Source: Nocardioides piscis (GTDB lineage Bacteria; Actinomycetota; Actinomycetes; Propionibacteriales; Nocardioidaceae). Taken from it: 64,000 nucleotides of DNA. The notes below the pieces were generated by a model. That model searched no databases. It had not been told where the DNA came from and worked only from the letters and a program-made list of their open reading frames with translations. The number at the start of each line of letters is the position of its first letter. Positions within the stretch are counted from its first letter, which is position 1. The stretch is taken from positions 992,001-1,056,000 of the forward strand of contig NZ_CP049866.1 of NCBI RefSeq assembly GCF_011300215.1, in the 5' to 3' direction. Below are positions 7,902 through 18,543 of the stretch, piece by piece. The position numbers were made by a program, and so were the translations under genes.

Positions 7902-10900
7902 TGGTCGCTCTCCTCCTCGGTGCGGTCGATGCCGACCGCCGACTGCGTCTGGGCCGCCTCGGACGCCGTCACGATCGGTCCGTGCACGTCGTCGTCCACC
8001 CCGGCACGCCGGGCGTAGTCGGCGACGAAGGACCGCAGCGCCGGTCCGGTCGGGCGCCGCCCCGGCTGGACGTCACAGGTCCCGACCTTGCTCTCCTGGA
8101 TGAGCACGTTGGGATCGAGGGAGATGCCGAACAGGTCGTTGGTCGAGTCGCCGCTGACCAGGCCGCCCTGGCCCCAGTGGTAGGGCATCCACACCTGGTG
8201 GACGGTGCGCCCCTCGACCCGCAGCGGCCGCAGCCGCTCGGTGACCAGCACCCGTCCCTCGACGGCGGAGCGGGCCGTGATGACGTGGCACCACCCCATG
8301 TGCTCCAGGCCGCGCTCCTGCGCCAGCGCCGGCGACACCTCGACGAACATCTCCGGCTGGAGCTCGGCGAGGTGCTCGAGATAGCGGCTCATCGCGCCGG
8401 CCGTGTGGTGCTCGGTGAGCCGGCTGGTGGTGAAGACGAACGGGAACACCTCGGAGTGCTCCTCGGGCGGCGACGGGTTCATCCGGTTGTCGCTGCGGCG
8501 ATATTCCTTCCGCGTGGGGTTGGCCTGCTGGCCATAGATCGGGTTGCGGAACGGCGACTCGACCGGCTCGTAGTGGGTCGGCATCGGACCGTCGATCAGG
8601 CCCTGCGGGACGTAGAGGGCTCCCTTGCCGTCGCCCTGCATGATGAACGGGTCGATGCCCTCGATCCCGGCGACCCCGTCAGCGCCTGCCGGTGCGCGAT
8701 AGGACGGCGGCTTCGTCTTCTCGAAGTCGGGCACGTCGTGCCCGGTCCACTCGCCGTTCTCGCCGAGCTCGGGGTCCCACCAGACATAGGCCTTGCGCTC
8801 GCTCCACGGCTTGCCCTCGGGGTCGGCGGACGCCCGGTTGTAGAGGATGCGGCGGTTGAGCGGCCACGCCCAGCCCCACTCGGGGGCGACGTCGGACTGC
8901 TCGTGGCGCGACTTGCGACGCGCCGCCTGGTTGACCCCGTCGGCGAAGACACCCGAATAGATCCAGCAGCCGCCGAGGGTCGAGCCGTCGGCCTTCATCT
9001 CGAGGAACGACGACAGCGGGCGACCGGTCGCCACCTCGTAGCCGTTGATCTCCTTGAGCACCGCCTCGGCGCTCGGCTCGCCCCACCCCGGGGCCACCCC
9101 CTCCCCGTGCAGGGGGTAGTCCCAGGCGAGGTCGAGGACGGGCCGGTCGCGGTCGTCGCCCGAGTCGGCCAGCCGCTCCCGGACGAGGCGGCCGAGGTGG
9201 TAGAAGAACCACAGCTCCGAGCGGGCGTCGCCCGGCGGCTCGACCGCCTTCTCGCGCCACTGCAGCATCCGCTGCGTCTGGGTGAAGGTGCCCTCCTTCT
9301 CCACGTGGGAGGCAGCCGGGAAGAGGAAGACCTCGGTTGCGCACTCCTGCGTCACGATCTCCCCGGTCTCCACCTCGGGGGAGTCCTTCCAGAACGTGGC
9401 GCTCTCGATCTCGAACAGGTCGCGCACGACCAGCCAGTCGAGGTTGGCCATCCCGAGTCGCTGCGCCCGACCGTGGGCCGAGCCGACAGCGGGGTTCTGG
9501 CCGAGCAGGAAGTAGCCCTTGACCTTGCCGTCGATCATGTCGAGCACGGTGCGATAGGTGCCGTGGTCGCCCGTGATCTTGGGCAGGTAGTCGAAGCAGA
9601 AGTCGTTCTCGGGCGTCGCCGCGTCGCCCCAGTAGGCCTTGAGCAGGTTGATGGCGTAGGCGTCGGCCTTGGACCAGAAGCCCTTGCTCCCGGGGTTGCG
9701 GACGCTGCTCACCCAGTCGTCCAGGCTCGCGTGGTCGTCGGGGTTGGGCATCGGGAGATAGCCCGGAAGGATGTTGAACAGGGTCGGGATGTCGGTGGAG
9801 CCCTGGATGCTGGCGTGCCCGCGCAACGCCATGATCCCGCCGCCGGGCCGTCCCATGTTGCCCAGCAGGAGCTGGAGGATCGCGCCGGCGCGGATGTATT
9901 GCACGCCGACGCTGTGCTGGGTCCAGCCGACGCTGTAGACCAGCGCCGTGGTGCGCTCGCGTCCCGAGTTCTCGGTCCATGCTCGGCACACCTCGAGGAA
10001 GTCGGCCTGGGAGACACCACATGTCTTCTCGACCATCTCGGGGGTGTAGCGCGAGAAGTGGCGCCGAAGCACCTGATAGACGCAGTTGGGGTCCTGGAGC
10101 GTCTCGTCGCGCCTCGGCTGGGCGTCGACCTGCATGCCGTGCGCCTCGTGCTGCATCCCGGCCGCGGTCTCGCGGTTGTCCGACTGCTCCTCGGAGCTGT
10201 CGACCTGGGCCTGGCTCTGCTCGCCGGGTCCGTCCTCGGGGGCGTACTGCCAGCTCGTCGGGTCGTAGGCGCGCTTCTCGGCGTCGAACCCGCTGAACAG
10301 GCCGTCGAGGTCCTCGGTGTCGAGGTAGTCGTCGCTGACGATCGTCGCGGCGTTGGTGTAGTTGACGACGTAGTCGCGGAAGTCGAGCCCGTTCTCCAGG
10401 ACGTAGCTGATGATGCCGCCGAGGAAGGCGATGTCACTGCCCACCCGGATCGGCACGTGCTTGTCGGCCAGCGCGCTCGTGCGGGTGAAGCGCGGGTCGA
10501 CATGGATCACCCGGGCGCCGCGCTCCTTCGCCTCCACGACCCACTGGAAGCCCACGGGGTGGGCCTCGGCCATGTTGGAGCCCTGGATGATGATGCAGTC
10601 AGCGTTGGCGAGGTCCTGCTGGAACCCTGTGGCGCCGCCGCGACCGAAGCTGGTCCCCAGACCGGGGACGGTGGCGGAGTGTCATATCCGCGCCTGGTTC
10701 TCGATCTGGATCGCGCCCATCGCGGTGAAGAGCTTCTTGATGAGGTAGTTCTCCTCGTTGTCCAGCGTGGCGCCGCCGAGGCTCGCGATCCCCATCGTGC
10801 GGCGGACGCGGCGACCCTTCTCGTCCTGCTCCTGCCAGAAGTCGCGGCGGGTCTTGACCACGCGGTCGGCGATCATGTCCATCGCCGCGTGGAGGTCGAG

Positions 10901-11251
10901 GTCCTCCCACTCGGTGGCGAAGGGCCGGCGATAGCGGACCTTGGTCTGGCGCAGGTCGCTGGTCACCAGGTTCTTGCTCGCCGAGCCCTTGGGGCACAAC
11001 CGACCGCGGTTGACGGGCGAGTCGGGGTCGCCCTCGATCTGCACGACCTTCTCGTCCTTGACGAACACCTTCTGCGCACAGCCGACGGCGCAGTAGGGGC
11101 AGACGCTCTTGGCGACCCTGTCCGCCGTGGTGGTCCGGGGTTCGACCTCGTCCGTACGGCGGGAGCGGACCGCCGCGCCGCGGCCGAGGATGTCGCCGCC
11201 GGTGAGCTGGCGCAGCAGCGGCCAAGGGAGGAAGGACCGAGACCCTGACAT
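7898..11251 (-). CDS. fdhA: Selenocysteine-containing formate dehydrogenase, catalytic subunit
   Basis: A ~1117-residue molybdopterin oxidoreductase that oxidises formate to CO2. The [4Fe-4S] motif is Cys51, Cys54, Cys58 and Cys86 (CPYCAVGC...RLCPKG). An in-frame TGA at 10684-10682 is read as selenocysteine 190. The sequence reads ARI-U-HSATVPGLGTSFGRGG across it, exactly the active-site context of Sec formate dehydrogenases, and the same frame then continues 928 codons to the stop at 7898. A SECIS hairpin follows the UGA. The ATG at 11251 has an AGGGGG ribosome site 7 nt upstream. No clear Tat signal is seen, so the side of the membrane it faces is uncertain. A polar, Gln/Glu-rich insert (near 10130-10230) is unusual. 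selD lies 93 bp upstream on the same strand. Gene callers will split this gene at the UGA. Confidence 0.95.
10653..10669 (-). promoter_or_regulatory. Bacterial SECIS element in fdhA mRNA
   Basis: Twelve nt after the UGA codon the mRNA folds as GUCCCC-GGUCU-GGGGAC, a 6-bp perfect stem with a 5-nt loop. The GGUCU apical loop lies 18 nt after the UGA. Both the loop sequence and the spacing match what is known for the E. coli fdhF SECIS recognised by SelB. It directs Sec-tRNA insertion at codon 190. Confidence 0.92.
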
Positions 11252-11344
11252 TGGCGACCCCCTGCTCCATGCGGTGTGACCCACGACACTACGGATGTCG
11301 GACGGGACCGTCCACCGCCCGATGGGGTGAGGTGATTCGCGCTG

Positions 11345-12346
<1,002 letters not shown>

Positions 12347-12375
12347 GGAGCCAACCTATGGCTAGAGTCCGGGGC

Positions 12376-12470
12376 GGAGGCGGTTCTCGTCTGGTGACGG
12401 ACGCGGTCCTCAAAACCGCTGTGGCCCAGCACCTGGGTCAGGCGGGTTCGATTCCCGTCCGCCTCCGCCA
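12376..12470 (+). tRNA. selC: tRNA-Sec (anticodon TCA)
   Basis: A 95-nt tRNA. The acceptor stem is 8 bp (GGAGGCGG at 12376-12383 with CCGCCTCC), followed by discriminator G and an encoded CCA. The anticodon stem GCGGT/ACCGC encloses loop CCTCAAA with TCA at 12410-12412. The long variable arm is an 8-bp helix (12422-12429 with 12433-12440, loop CAC). The 8-bp acceptor, long extra arm, UCA anticodon and G73 are the defining features of bacterial tRNA-Sec. Its promoter must lie within the start of the divergent selD gene. Confidence 0.97.
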
Positions 12471-12481
12471 GACGTCTCTTG

Positions 12482-13830
12482 ATGAGAAGGGGTGCGGTGC
12501 CGGATCCCAGGCGGGCCACGCCCCGCACCGACCACGTGCTCGCCGACCCACGCCTGCGCGAGGCCGCGCTGCGGCTGGGCACCTCGTTGGTCAGGACGGC
12601 CGTCGCCGACGCGCTCGAGCGCTGTCGCGCCGGGCTGGTCGCCCCGGAGTCGGTCGCCGACGACGCGGTGGCGGCGCTGCCCGCGTCAGCCACCACGCTG
12701 CGCCGCGTCATCAACGCCACCGGGGTCCTGGTGCACACCAACCTCGGCCGGGCACCGTTGTCCGCTGCCGCGACCGACGCGGTGCGGACGGCGGCGGGGG
12801 CCACCGACGTCGAGCTCGACCTGGCGACCGGACGGCGGGGACGACGCGGCGCCGGAGCCCTGTCCGCGCTGGCTGCGCGGGTGCCCGACGCCGGGGCCGT
12901 CCACGTCGTCAACAACGGGGCCGCAGCCCTCGCCCTGGTGACCCGGGTGCTGACCCGGCCGACCGAGGGCGGCACCGTGGTGATCGCGCGCGGTGAGCTG
13001 GTGGAGATCGGCGACGGGTTCCGGATCCCCGAGCTGCTCGAGTCGGTCGGTGCCCGCCTGCGCGAGGTCGGGACCACCAACCGGGTGCGGCTGGCCGACT
13101 ACGCCGCCGCGGTCGACGACGACACGGCCTTCGTGCTGAAGGTGCACCCCTCCAACTTCACGGTCGAGGGCTTCACCTCCTCGGTGTCGGTCTCCGAGCT
13201 GGCCACCCTCGGGGTGCCGGTGGTCGTCGACATCGGGTCCGGCCTGCTCGTCCCCACCCTCGGCTGCCCGACGAGCCCGATGCGGCCACCGCGCTGCGGG
13301 CCGGGGCCTCGCTGGTCACCGCCTCCGGCGACAAGCTGCTCGGAGGACCGCAGTGCGGCCTGCTCCTGGGGGACGCCGAGCTGGTCGAGCGACTGCGCCG
13401 CGACCCCTTCGCCCGGGCCCTGCGCGTCGACAAGCTCACCCTGGCTGCCCTCGAGGCGACGCTGGCCGGCCCCGAGTCGCCGGTCGCCGCTGCCCTGGGG
13501 GTCGACGTGGAGACGCTGCGCCGCCGCGCCGGCGACATCGCCGCCGCGCTCCCGCCGGAGGCCGGGGCGGAGGTCATCGACTCCGACGGCGCGGTCGGGG
13601 GTGGGGGTGCTCCCGGTGTCACGCTGCCCAGCTGTGCGGTCGCCCTGTCGCCCGACGTGTCCACCGACCTGGCCCTCGCCCTGCGTGCGGGCGACCCGCC
13701 GGTGGTGGGCCGCCTGGTGAGAGGCCGGCTGCTGCTCGACCTGTTCGCCGTCGCCCCCGAGGAGGACGCCGAGGTGGCCGGCGCCATACGACGGGCAGTC
13801 GACGCTCGCCACCCTGCTGAGGGTGCCTGA
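12482..13830 (+). CDS. selA: L-seryl-tRNA(Sec) selenium transferase (single-base frameshift)
   Basis: SelA is a PLP enzyme that converts Ser-tRNA(Sec) to Sec-tRNA(Sec). The first part reads TLRRVINATGVLVHTNLGRAPL and VVVDIGSGLLVPTLG. The frame then breaks at about 13263 and the family sequence resumes one frame back as LPDEPDAATALRAGASLVTASGDKLLGGPQCGLLLG, which contains the PLP lysine (SGDK). Restoring one base in the GG-CTG context gives a continuous ~449-residue protein of normal length. The ATG at 12482 is used; a GTG at 12497 behind AGAAGGGG is an alternative. The stop overlaps the selB start (TGATG). A sequencing error is more likely than true loss, because selB, selC, selD and the client enzyme are intact. 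Confidence 0.88.
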
Positions 13831-15569
13831 TGCACGTCGTCGCCACGGCCGGGCACGTCGACCACGGCAAGTCCACCCTCGTCCGGGCGCTGACCGGCAG
13901 CGATCCCGACCGGCTGGCCGAGGAGCGCCGGCGCGGGCTGACCATCGAGCTCGGCTATTGCTGGACCGCGCTGGACGGCGTGGGGGACGTGGCGTTCGTG
14001 GACGTGCCCGGGCACGAGCGGTTCGTCACGACGATGCTCTCCGGGGTCGGCCCGGTGCCTGCCGCGCTGCTCGTCGTGGCCGCGGACGACCCGTGGATGC
14101 CACAGACCGCGGAGCACCTCGCAGCCCTGGACGCGCTCGGGGTCTCGCACGGCGTGGTCGCGGTGACCCGCAGCGACCTGGCCGACCCGGGCCCGGCCGT
14201 CGCCCGGGCACGTGCCGAGATCACCGCGACGACGCTCGCGGGCGCGCCGGTCATCAGTCTCAGCGGGCGCACCGGGGCCGGGCTCGACGACCTGCGTTCG
14301 GCGCTGGTCACCATGGTGGCCGGCCTTCCCACCCCCGACCCGGACGCGGCCGTGCGGCTGTGGGTCGACAGGCGCTTCACCGTCCGCGGCGCCGGCACCG
14401 TGGTCACCGGCACGCTGCCTGCCGGGACGGTGCGGGTCGGTGACGTGCTGGCCGGCGACGGCCGCGTCGTGCGGGTGCGCGGCGTGCAGGCCCTCGAGCG
14501 CGAGGAGTCGGCCGTCAGCGGGGTCGCCCGGGTCGCGCTCAACCTCACCGGCGACGTCGACGACCTCACCCGCGGCAGTGTCCTGACCACCGCGGGAGCG
14601 TGGCACCACACCTCGGTCGTCGACGTGCGCGTCACCGGCCCGAACGACCCGCCGCTCAATCCCCGGCTCCACATCGGTGCCGCGGACCTGGCGGTGCGGC
14701 ACCGCCCGATGGGGCCGGGCATCGCCCGGCTGAGCCTCGAACGTCCCCTGCCGCTGCGCATCGGCGACCGGTGCCTCCTGCGCGACCCCGGCCGGCGGAC
14801 CGTGTGGCGGGTTGACGTCCTCGACCCCGACCCACCCCGGCTGCGGCGTCGAGGGGCCGCCGCCCGCCGCGCCGAGGTCCTGGCCTCCGCCGACGGCACG
14901 CCGCGGCTGGACGACGAGCTCGCCCGCCGCGGGGTCGCCCACCGGGACCGGGTGCAGCAGCTCGGCATACCTCTCACCGACGGCGACCACCTCGTCGTCG
15001 GGCCCTGGCTGGTCGGTCGCGGCGCGGCCGAGGCGCTGGCGCGACGGCTGCCGGAGCTCGTCGAGGCCCACGCCCGGCAGCACCCGCTCGACCCAGCGGT
15101 CCCCGTGTCGGTGCTGGCCACGCGACTCGGCGTGCCGGCGGGCGAGATCGCCGAGGCGCTCGTGCGACCCCCGCTGCGCGTGGTCGACGGTCGGGTGCGA
15201 GGGCCGGGGACGGACGGCCTGCCCCCGTCGATCGCTGCGTCGGTCGCCACGGTGCAGCGGGAGCTGGCCGACGCCCCGTTCGCCGCTCCGACCGCCGACC
15301 GGCTGCGCGAGCTCGGGCTCGACGAACGCGCGCTCGCCGCGGCCGAGCGGGCGGGGCTGCTGTGGCGCGTCGCACCGGGGATCGTGCTGCTCCCGGACGC
15401 GGCCGACGAGGCGGTGTCTCGACTGCAGACGCTGGACCAGCCGTTCACGACGAGTGCCGCCCGGCAGTCCCTGGGCACCAGCCGTCGCGTGGTCCTGCCG
15501 CTGCTCGACCGGCTCGACCGGGCGGGCCGGACCGTCCGGCTGCCCGACGACCGCCGCCGGCTGGGCTGA
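13830..15569 (+). CDS. selB: Selenocysteine-specific elongation factor SelB
   Basis: A 579-residue translational GTPase that delivers Sec-tRNA to UGA codons marked by a SECIS. The N-terminal G domain has GHVDHGKS (G1, residues ~8-15), DVPGHE (G3) and TRSD (G4, with Arg in the usual Lys position). EF-Tu-like domains II-III follow, with RRFTVRGAGTVVTGTLPAGTVRVGD. The C-terminal ~250 residues contain winged-helix repeats that bind the SECIS RNA (family knowledge). The ATG overlaps the selA stop by one base, so translation is probably coupled. Confidence 0.96.
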   Translation: MHVVATAGHVDHGKSTLVRALTGSDPDRLAEERRRGLTIELGYCWTALDGVGDVAFVDVPGHERFVTTMLSGVGPVPAALLVVAADDPWMPQTAEHLAALDALGVSHGVVAVTRSDLADPGPAVARARAEITATTLAGAPVISLSGRTGAGLDDLRSALVTMVAGLPTPDPDAAVRLWVDRRFTVRGAGTVVTGTLPAGTVRVGDVLAGDGRVVRVRGVQALEREESAVSGVARVALNLTGDVDDLTRGSVLTTAGAWHHTSVVDVRVTGPNDPPLNPRLHIGAADLAVRHRPMGPGIARLSLERPLPLRIGDRCLLRDPGRRTVWRVDVLDPDPPRLRRRGAAARRAEVLASADGTPRLDDELARRGVAHRDRVQQLGIPLTDGDHLVVGPWLVGRGAAEALARRLPELVEAHARQHPLDPAVPVSVLATRLGVPAGEIAEALVRPPLRVVDGRVRGPGTDGLPPSIAASVATVQRELADAPFAAPTADRLRELGLDERALAAAERAGLLWRVAPGIVLLPDAADEAVSRLQTLDQPFTTSAARQSLGTSRRVVLPLLDRLDRAGRTVRLPDDRRRLG

Positions 15570-15599
15570 GCCGCCCTGAGCCGAGCCGAGCTGGGCCTG

Positions 15600-17045
15600 T
15601 CAGCGCGTCGCCGGCTCCATCGGCACGAAGTCGGCCTTCTCCCGCACGCCGCAGTCCGGGCAGCACCAGTCGACGGGGATGTCGGCCCACGCCGTGCCGG
15701 CCGCGAAGCCCTCGTGCTCGTCCCCGGCGGCCACGTCGTAGGCATAGCCACACCCGGGGCACCGCGCGGCGAGCACCTCGTCGGCGAGCAGCCCGGGCGT
15801 CTCGTCCTCACGCAGCTCGCGCCCGTCCACCCCGGGCGCGGGGTAGCGCCGCAGATAGGTCTCGCGCTTTCGGGGGCTGATGTTGGCCAGGGTGACGTCA
15901 CCACCGAAGTGGTCCACGACCCGCTGGTCCATCACGCGCCGCCACACGGCCGGGACGATGGCCAGCACGATCATCCCGGCATAGCCGGTCGGGAGCACCG
16001 GCGACTCCTCGAAGTCGCGCAGCGCCTGGTAGCGCCGGGTCGGGTTGGCGTGGTGGTCGCTGTGGCGCTGCAGGTGGTAGAGCAGCACGTTGGTGGCGAT
16101 GTTGTTGGAGTTCCAGCTGTGGCTCGGCAGGACGCGCTCGTAGCGCTGTCGCTCGCCGACGCCGACCTTCTGCCGCAACATCCCGTAGTGCTCCATGTAG
16201 TTGACGACCTCGAGCAGCGAGAAGCCGACGACCGCCTGGATGAGCAGGTATGGCGTGATGCCGACCCCGAGCCAGGCGATGAGCGCGCCCCAGAGCACCG
16301 CCGTCATCAGCCATGCGTTGAGGACGTCGTTGCCCAGACGGAACGGGTGCTGCTTCTTGCGGGCATAGCGGCGCTTCTCCAGCCGCCAGGCCGACTTGAG
16401 CGAGCCGAGGACCGTGCGCGGCCAGAATGCATAGAAGCTCTCCCCCAGCCGGCTGCTGGCGGGGTCCTCGGGCGTCGCGACCCGGACGTGGTGGCCGCGG
16501 TTGTGCTCGATGTAGAAGTGGCCGTAGGCGACCTGCGCCAGCGCGACCTTGGACAGCCAGCGCTCGTTGGCCTCCTTCTTGTGGCCGAGCTCGTGGGCGG
16601 TGTTGATCCCGATCCCGCCGATGCAGCCGATGGAGACGGCCAGCCCGATCTTGTCCAGCGTGCCGAGCGGTTCGCCGAGGAGTCCGAAGACGTCCCAGCC
16701 GGCCGCGACCGCCATCGCGCCGACGAACCCGGCGTACTGGATCGGCAGGAACGCATACGTGATCCAGCGGTAGTAGCGATCGGCCTCGAGGGCCTCGATC
16801 ACGTCGTCCGGCGGGTTGGAGCGGTCCAGCCCGGTCAACAGGTCGATGGCCGGGACCACCAGCAGGATGACGATCGGGCCGACCCAGAACCAGATCGGCC
16901 AGCCGGTGGCGACATACCCACCCATGGCCACGAACGCCAGGCTCGGCACGACCAGCCCGATCAGCCACAGATAGCGCTTCCGATCGCGCCAGCCGTCGGT
17001 CGATCCTGCGGGGACCGTGCCACTCATCGATTCGCTCAGGCTCAT
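15600..17045 (-). CDS. alkB: Alkane 1-monooxygenase AlkB fused to rubredoxin
   Basis: A 481-residue membrane diiron hydroxylase that oxidises the terminal carbon of n-alkanes. Helices fill the first ~280 residues. The histidine boxes are HELGH (151-155), EHNRGHH (180-186) and LQRHSDHH (325-332), plus the AlkB motif NYMEHYGMLR (~282-291). The last ~55 residues are a rubredoxin domain with CPGCG (from Cys429) and CPDCG (from Cys462), which normally is a separate electron carrier. Such fusions are known from Nocardioides and some other actinobacteria. No rubredoxin reductase or dedicated regulator is adjacent. Confidence 0.95.
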   Translation of the reverse strand: MSLSESMSGTVPAGSTDGWRDRKRYLWLIGLVVPSLAFVAMGGYVATGWPIWFWVGPIVILLVVPAIDLLTGLDRSNPPDDVIEALEADRYYRWITYAFLPIQYAGFVGAMAVAAGWDVFGLLGEPLGTLDKIGLAVSIGCIGGIGINTAHELGHKKEANERWLSKVALAQVAYGHFYIEHNRGHHVRVATPEDPASSRLGESFYAFWPRTVLGSLKSAWRLEKRRYARKKQHPFRLGNDVLNAWLMTAVLWGALIAWLGVGITPYLLIQAVVGFSLLEVVNYMEHYGMLRQKVGVGERQRYERVLPSHSWNSNNIATNVLLYHLQRHSDHHANPTRRYQALRDFEESPVLPTGYAGMIVLAIVPAVWRRVMDQRVVDHFGGDVTLANISPRKRETYLRRYPAPGVDGRELREDETPGLLADEVLAARCPGCGYAYDVAAGDEHEGFAAGTAWADIPVDWCCPDCGVREKADFVPMEPATR

Positions 17046-17071
17046 CTGTTGGGGCCTTCCTGCCGTCGAGG

Positions 17072-17096
17072 TTTACAAAACCATAGGACTTGTAAA
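17072..17096. promoter_or_regulatory. Inverted-repeat operator candidate upstream of alkB
   Basis: TTTACAA (17072-17078) and TTGTAAA (17090-17096) form a perfect 7-bp inverted repeat with an 11-bp spacer, 27 bp upstream of the alkB start. It is AT-rich in otherwise GC-rich DNA. Size and symmetry fit a dimeric TetR- or FadR-type repressor site. No cognate regulator is adjacent, so the binding protein is unknown. Confidence 0.5.
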
Positions 17097-17174
17097 GCGA
17101 CCTGGCAAGGGGCAATTTTCGCAGGGCTCGAGAGGCGGACCAGTCCTGTCCGCTCGTCGCGCTAGCGTCGGGCC

Positions 17175-17752
17175 ATGGCTACCGTCGTCGTCTTCCACTC
17201 CGTCCTCGGCATCCGCGCCGGCATCACCGACACCGCCGACCGGCTGCGCGCCGCCGGCCACACCCCCGTCGTCGTCGACCAGTACGACGGCCTCACCTTC
17301 GACACCTACGAGCCGGCGATGGCCCACATGAAGGCGATCGGCTTCCCGGCCCTGATGAGCGCCGCCGTGAGCGCGTCCGAGGTCGACGGCCCCTTCTTCG
17401 GCGTCGGCTTCTCCAACGGAGCAGGTATGGCGCAGTTCGTCGCCAGCCAGCGGCCGGACGACGTCCGGGGCTGGTGCTGGTCGGCGGTGCCCTGCCGATG
17501 CGGTTCCTCGAGGCGCAGTGGCCGCCCGGCGTGCCGGTGCAGGTGCACGCCACCGCGGACGACCCCTTCGACGACGGGCCGGAGGTCGCCGCGGAGTTCC
17601 GCAGCGACGTCGAGCAGGCCGGCGGAGTCGTGGAGGCCTTCACCTACCCCGGCTCCGGCCACCTGTTCAACGACCCGGAGCTGCCTGACGAGTTCCAGCC
17701 GGCCGAGGCCGAGGAGTTCTACGCCCGACTGCTGGAGTTCATCGCCCGCTGA
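17175..17752 (+). CDS. Dienelactone hydrolase family protein (single-base frameshift)
   Basis: A ~192-residue alpha/beta hydrolase if one frameshift is repaired. The first part has a nucleophile elbow GVGFSNGAGMA, with Ser where true dienelactone hydrolases have Cys. At 17470-17471 the frame breaks after PDDVRG and resumes one frame back as LVLVGGALPMRF, with the acid residue in ADDPFDDGPE and the histidine in YPGSGHLFNDPE. One missing base in a GGGG-CTG context explains the break. The substrate is unknown. It lies 44 bp before ppgK on the same strand and diverges from alkB. Confidence 0.75.
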
Positions 17753-17796
17753 GGGCGGCGTTGGCCCGTCGCCCACCACTCGGGCAGGGTGGAGCC

Positions 17797-18543
17797 ATGA
17801 GCGAGCACCCCATCGGCATCGACTTCGGCGGAACCGGGATCAAGGCGGCCCCGGTCGACCTGTCAGCAGGCGACTTCGCCGGTGACCGGGAGAAGATCAA
17901 CACGCCCAGGCCGGCGACGCCGGACGCCGTCGCGGAGGTCTTCAAGACGCTGGTGGCCCGCTTCCCTGACTCACAGTCGGCCGTCGGCGTCACCGTGCCC
18001 GGCGTGGTGCACGACGGAGTGGTGCAGAGCGCGGCCAACATCGACCCGGCCTGGATCGGCACCGACGCCGACGCCGTCTTCACCCGGGCGCTGGGCCGCG
18101 AGGTCCACGTCGTCAACGACGCGGACGCCGCGGGCCTGGCCGAGGTCGAATACGGCGCTGCGCGCGGTCAACGTGGACTGGTCATCATGACCACGCTCGG
18201 CACCGGGATCGGCTCCGCACTGATATACGACGGTGTCCTGGTCCCCAACTCCGAGCTCGGCCACCTCGAGATCGACGGTCACGACGCGGAGACGCGCGCA
18301 GCCAACTCGGTCCGCGAGGAGGAAGGCCTCTCCTACGAGGCCTGGGCCGAGCGGCTCACGACCTACTACCGCACCGTCGAGCGGCTCTTCTCGCCCCAGC
18401 TCTTCGTCGTGGGCGGCGGGGTCAGCAAGTCGAGCGAGAAGTTCCTGCCCCTGATCGACATCAAGACCCCGATCGTCGCGGCCGAGCTGCGCAACAAGGC
18501 CGGGATCATCGGGGCTGCGCTGGTCTCGTCGCGGATGGGGTGA
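17797..18543 (+). CDS. ppgK: Polyphosphate glucokinase (ROK family)
   Basis: A 248-residue sugar kinase. The N-terminal phosphate loop is GIDFGGTGIKAAPVDL, a second nucleotide motif is TTLGTGIGSALIYDGVLVPNSELGHLEI, and a third block is LFVVGGGVSKSSEKFLP. Length and motifs match actinobacterial PpgK, which phosphorylates glucose using polyphosphate (or ATP). The ATG at 17797 follows GGTGGAGCC. The gene overlaps the convergent MarR gene by 38 bp. Confidence 0.88.
   Translation: MSEHPIGIDFGGTGIKAAPVDLSAGDFAGDREKINTPRPATPDAVAEVFKTLVARFPDSQSAVGVTVPGVVHDGVVQSAANIDPAWIGTDADAVFTRALGREVHVVNDADAAGLAEVEYGAARGQRGLVIMTTLGTGIGSALIYDGVLVPNSELGHLEIDGHDAETRAANSVREEEGLSYEAWAERLTTYYRTVERLFSPQLFVVGGGVSKSSEKFLPLIDIKTPIVAAELRNKAGIIGAALVSSRMG

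Noticed and set aside
10574..10684. Formate dehydrogenase as a pseudogene or two separate genes
   Set aside because: The interrupting codon is TGA in the exact selenocysteine context with a SECIS hairpin, and sel genes are adjacent.
7982..11248. A 1088-codon open frame on the plus strand
   Set aside because: It is antisense to the formate dehydrogenase gene and has no recognisable motif.
13257..13270. Programmed -1 frameshift in selA
   Set aside because: No slippery heptamer or downstream pseudoknot is apparent, and SelA is not known to need frameshifting.
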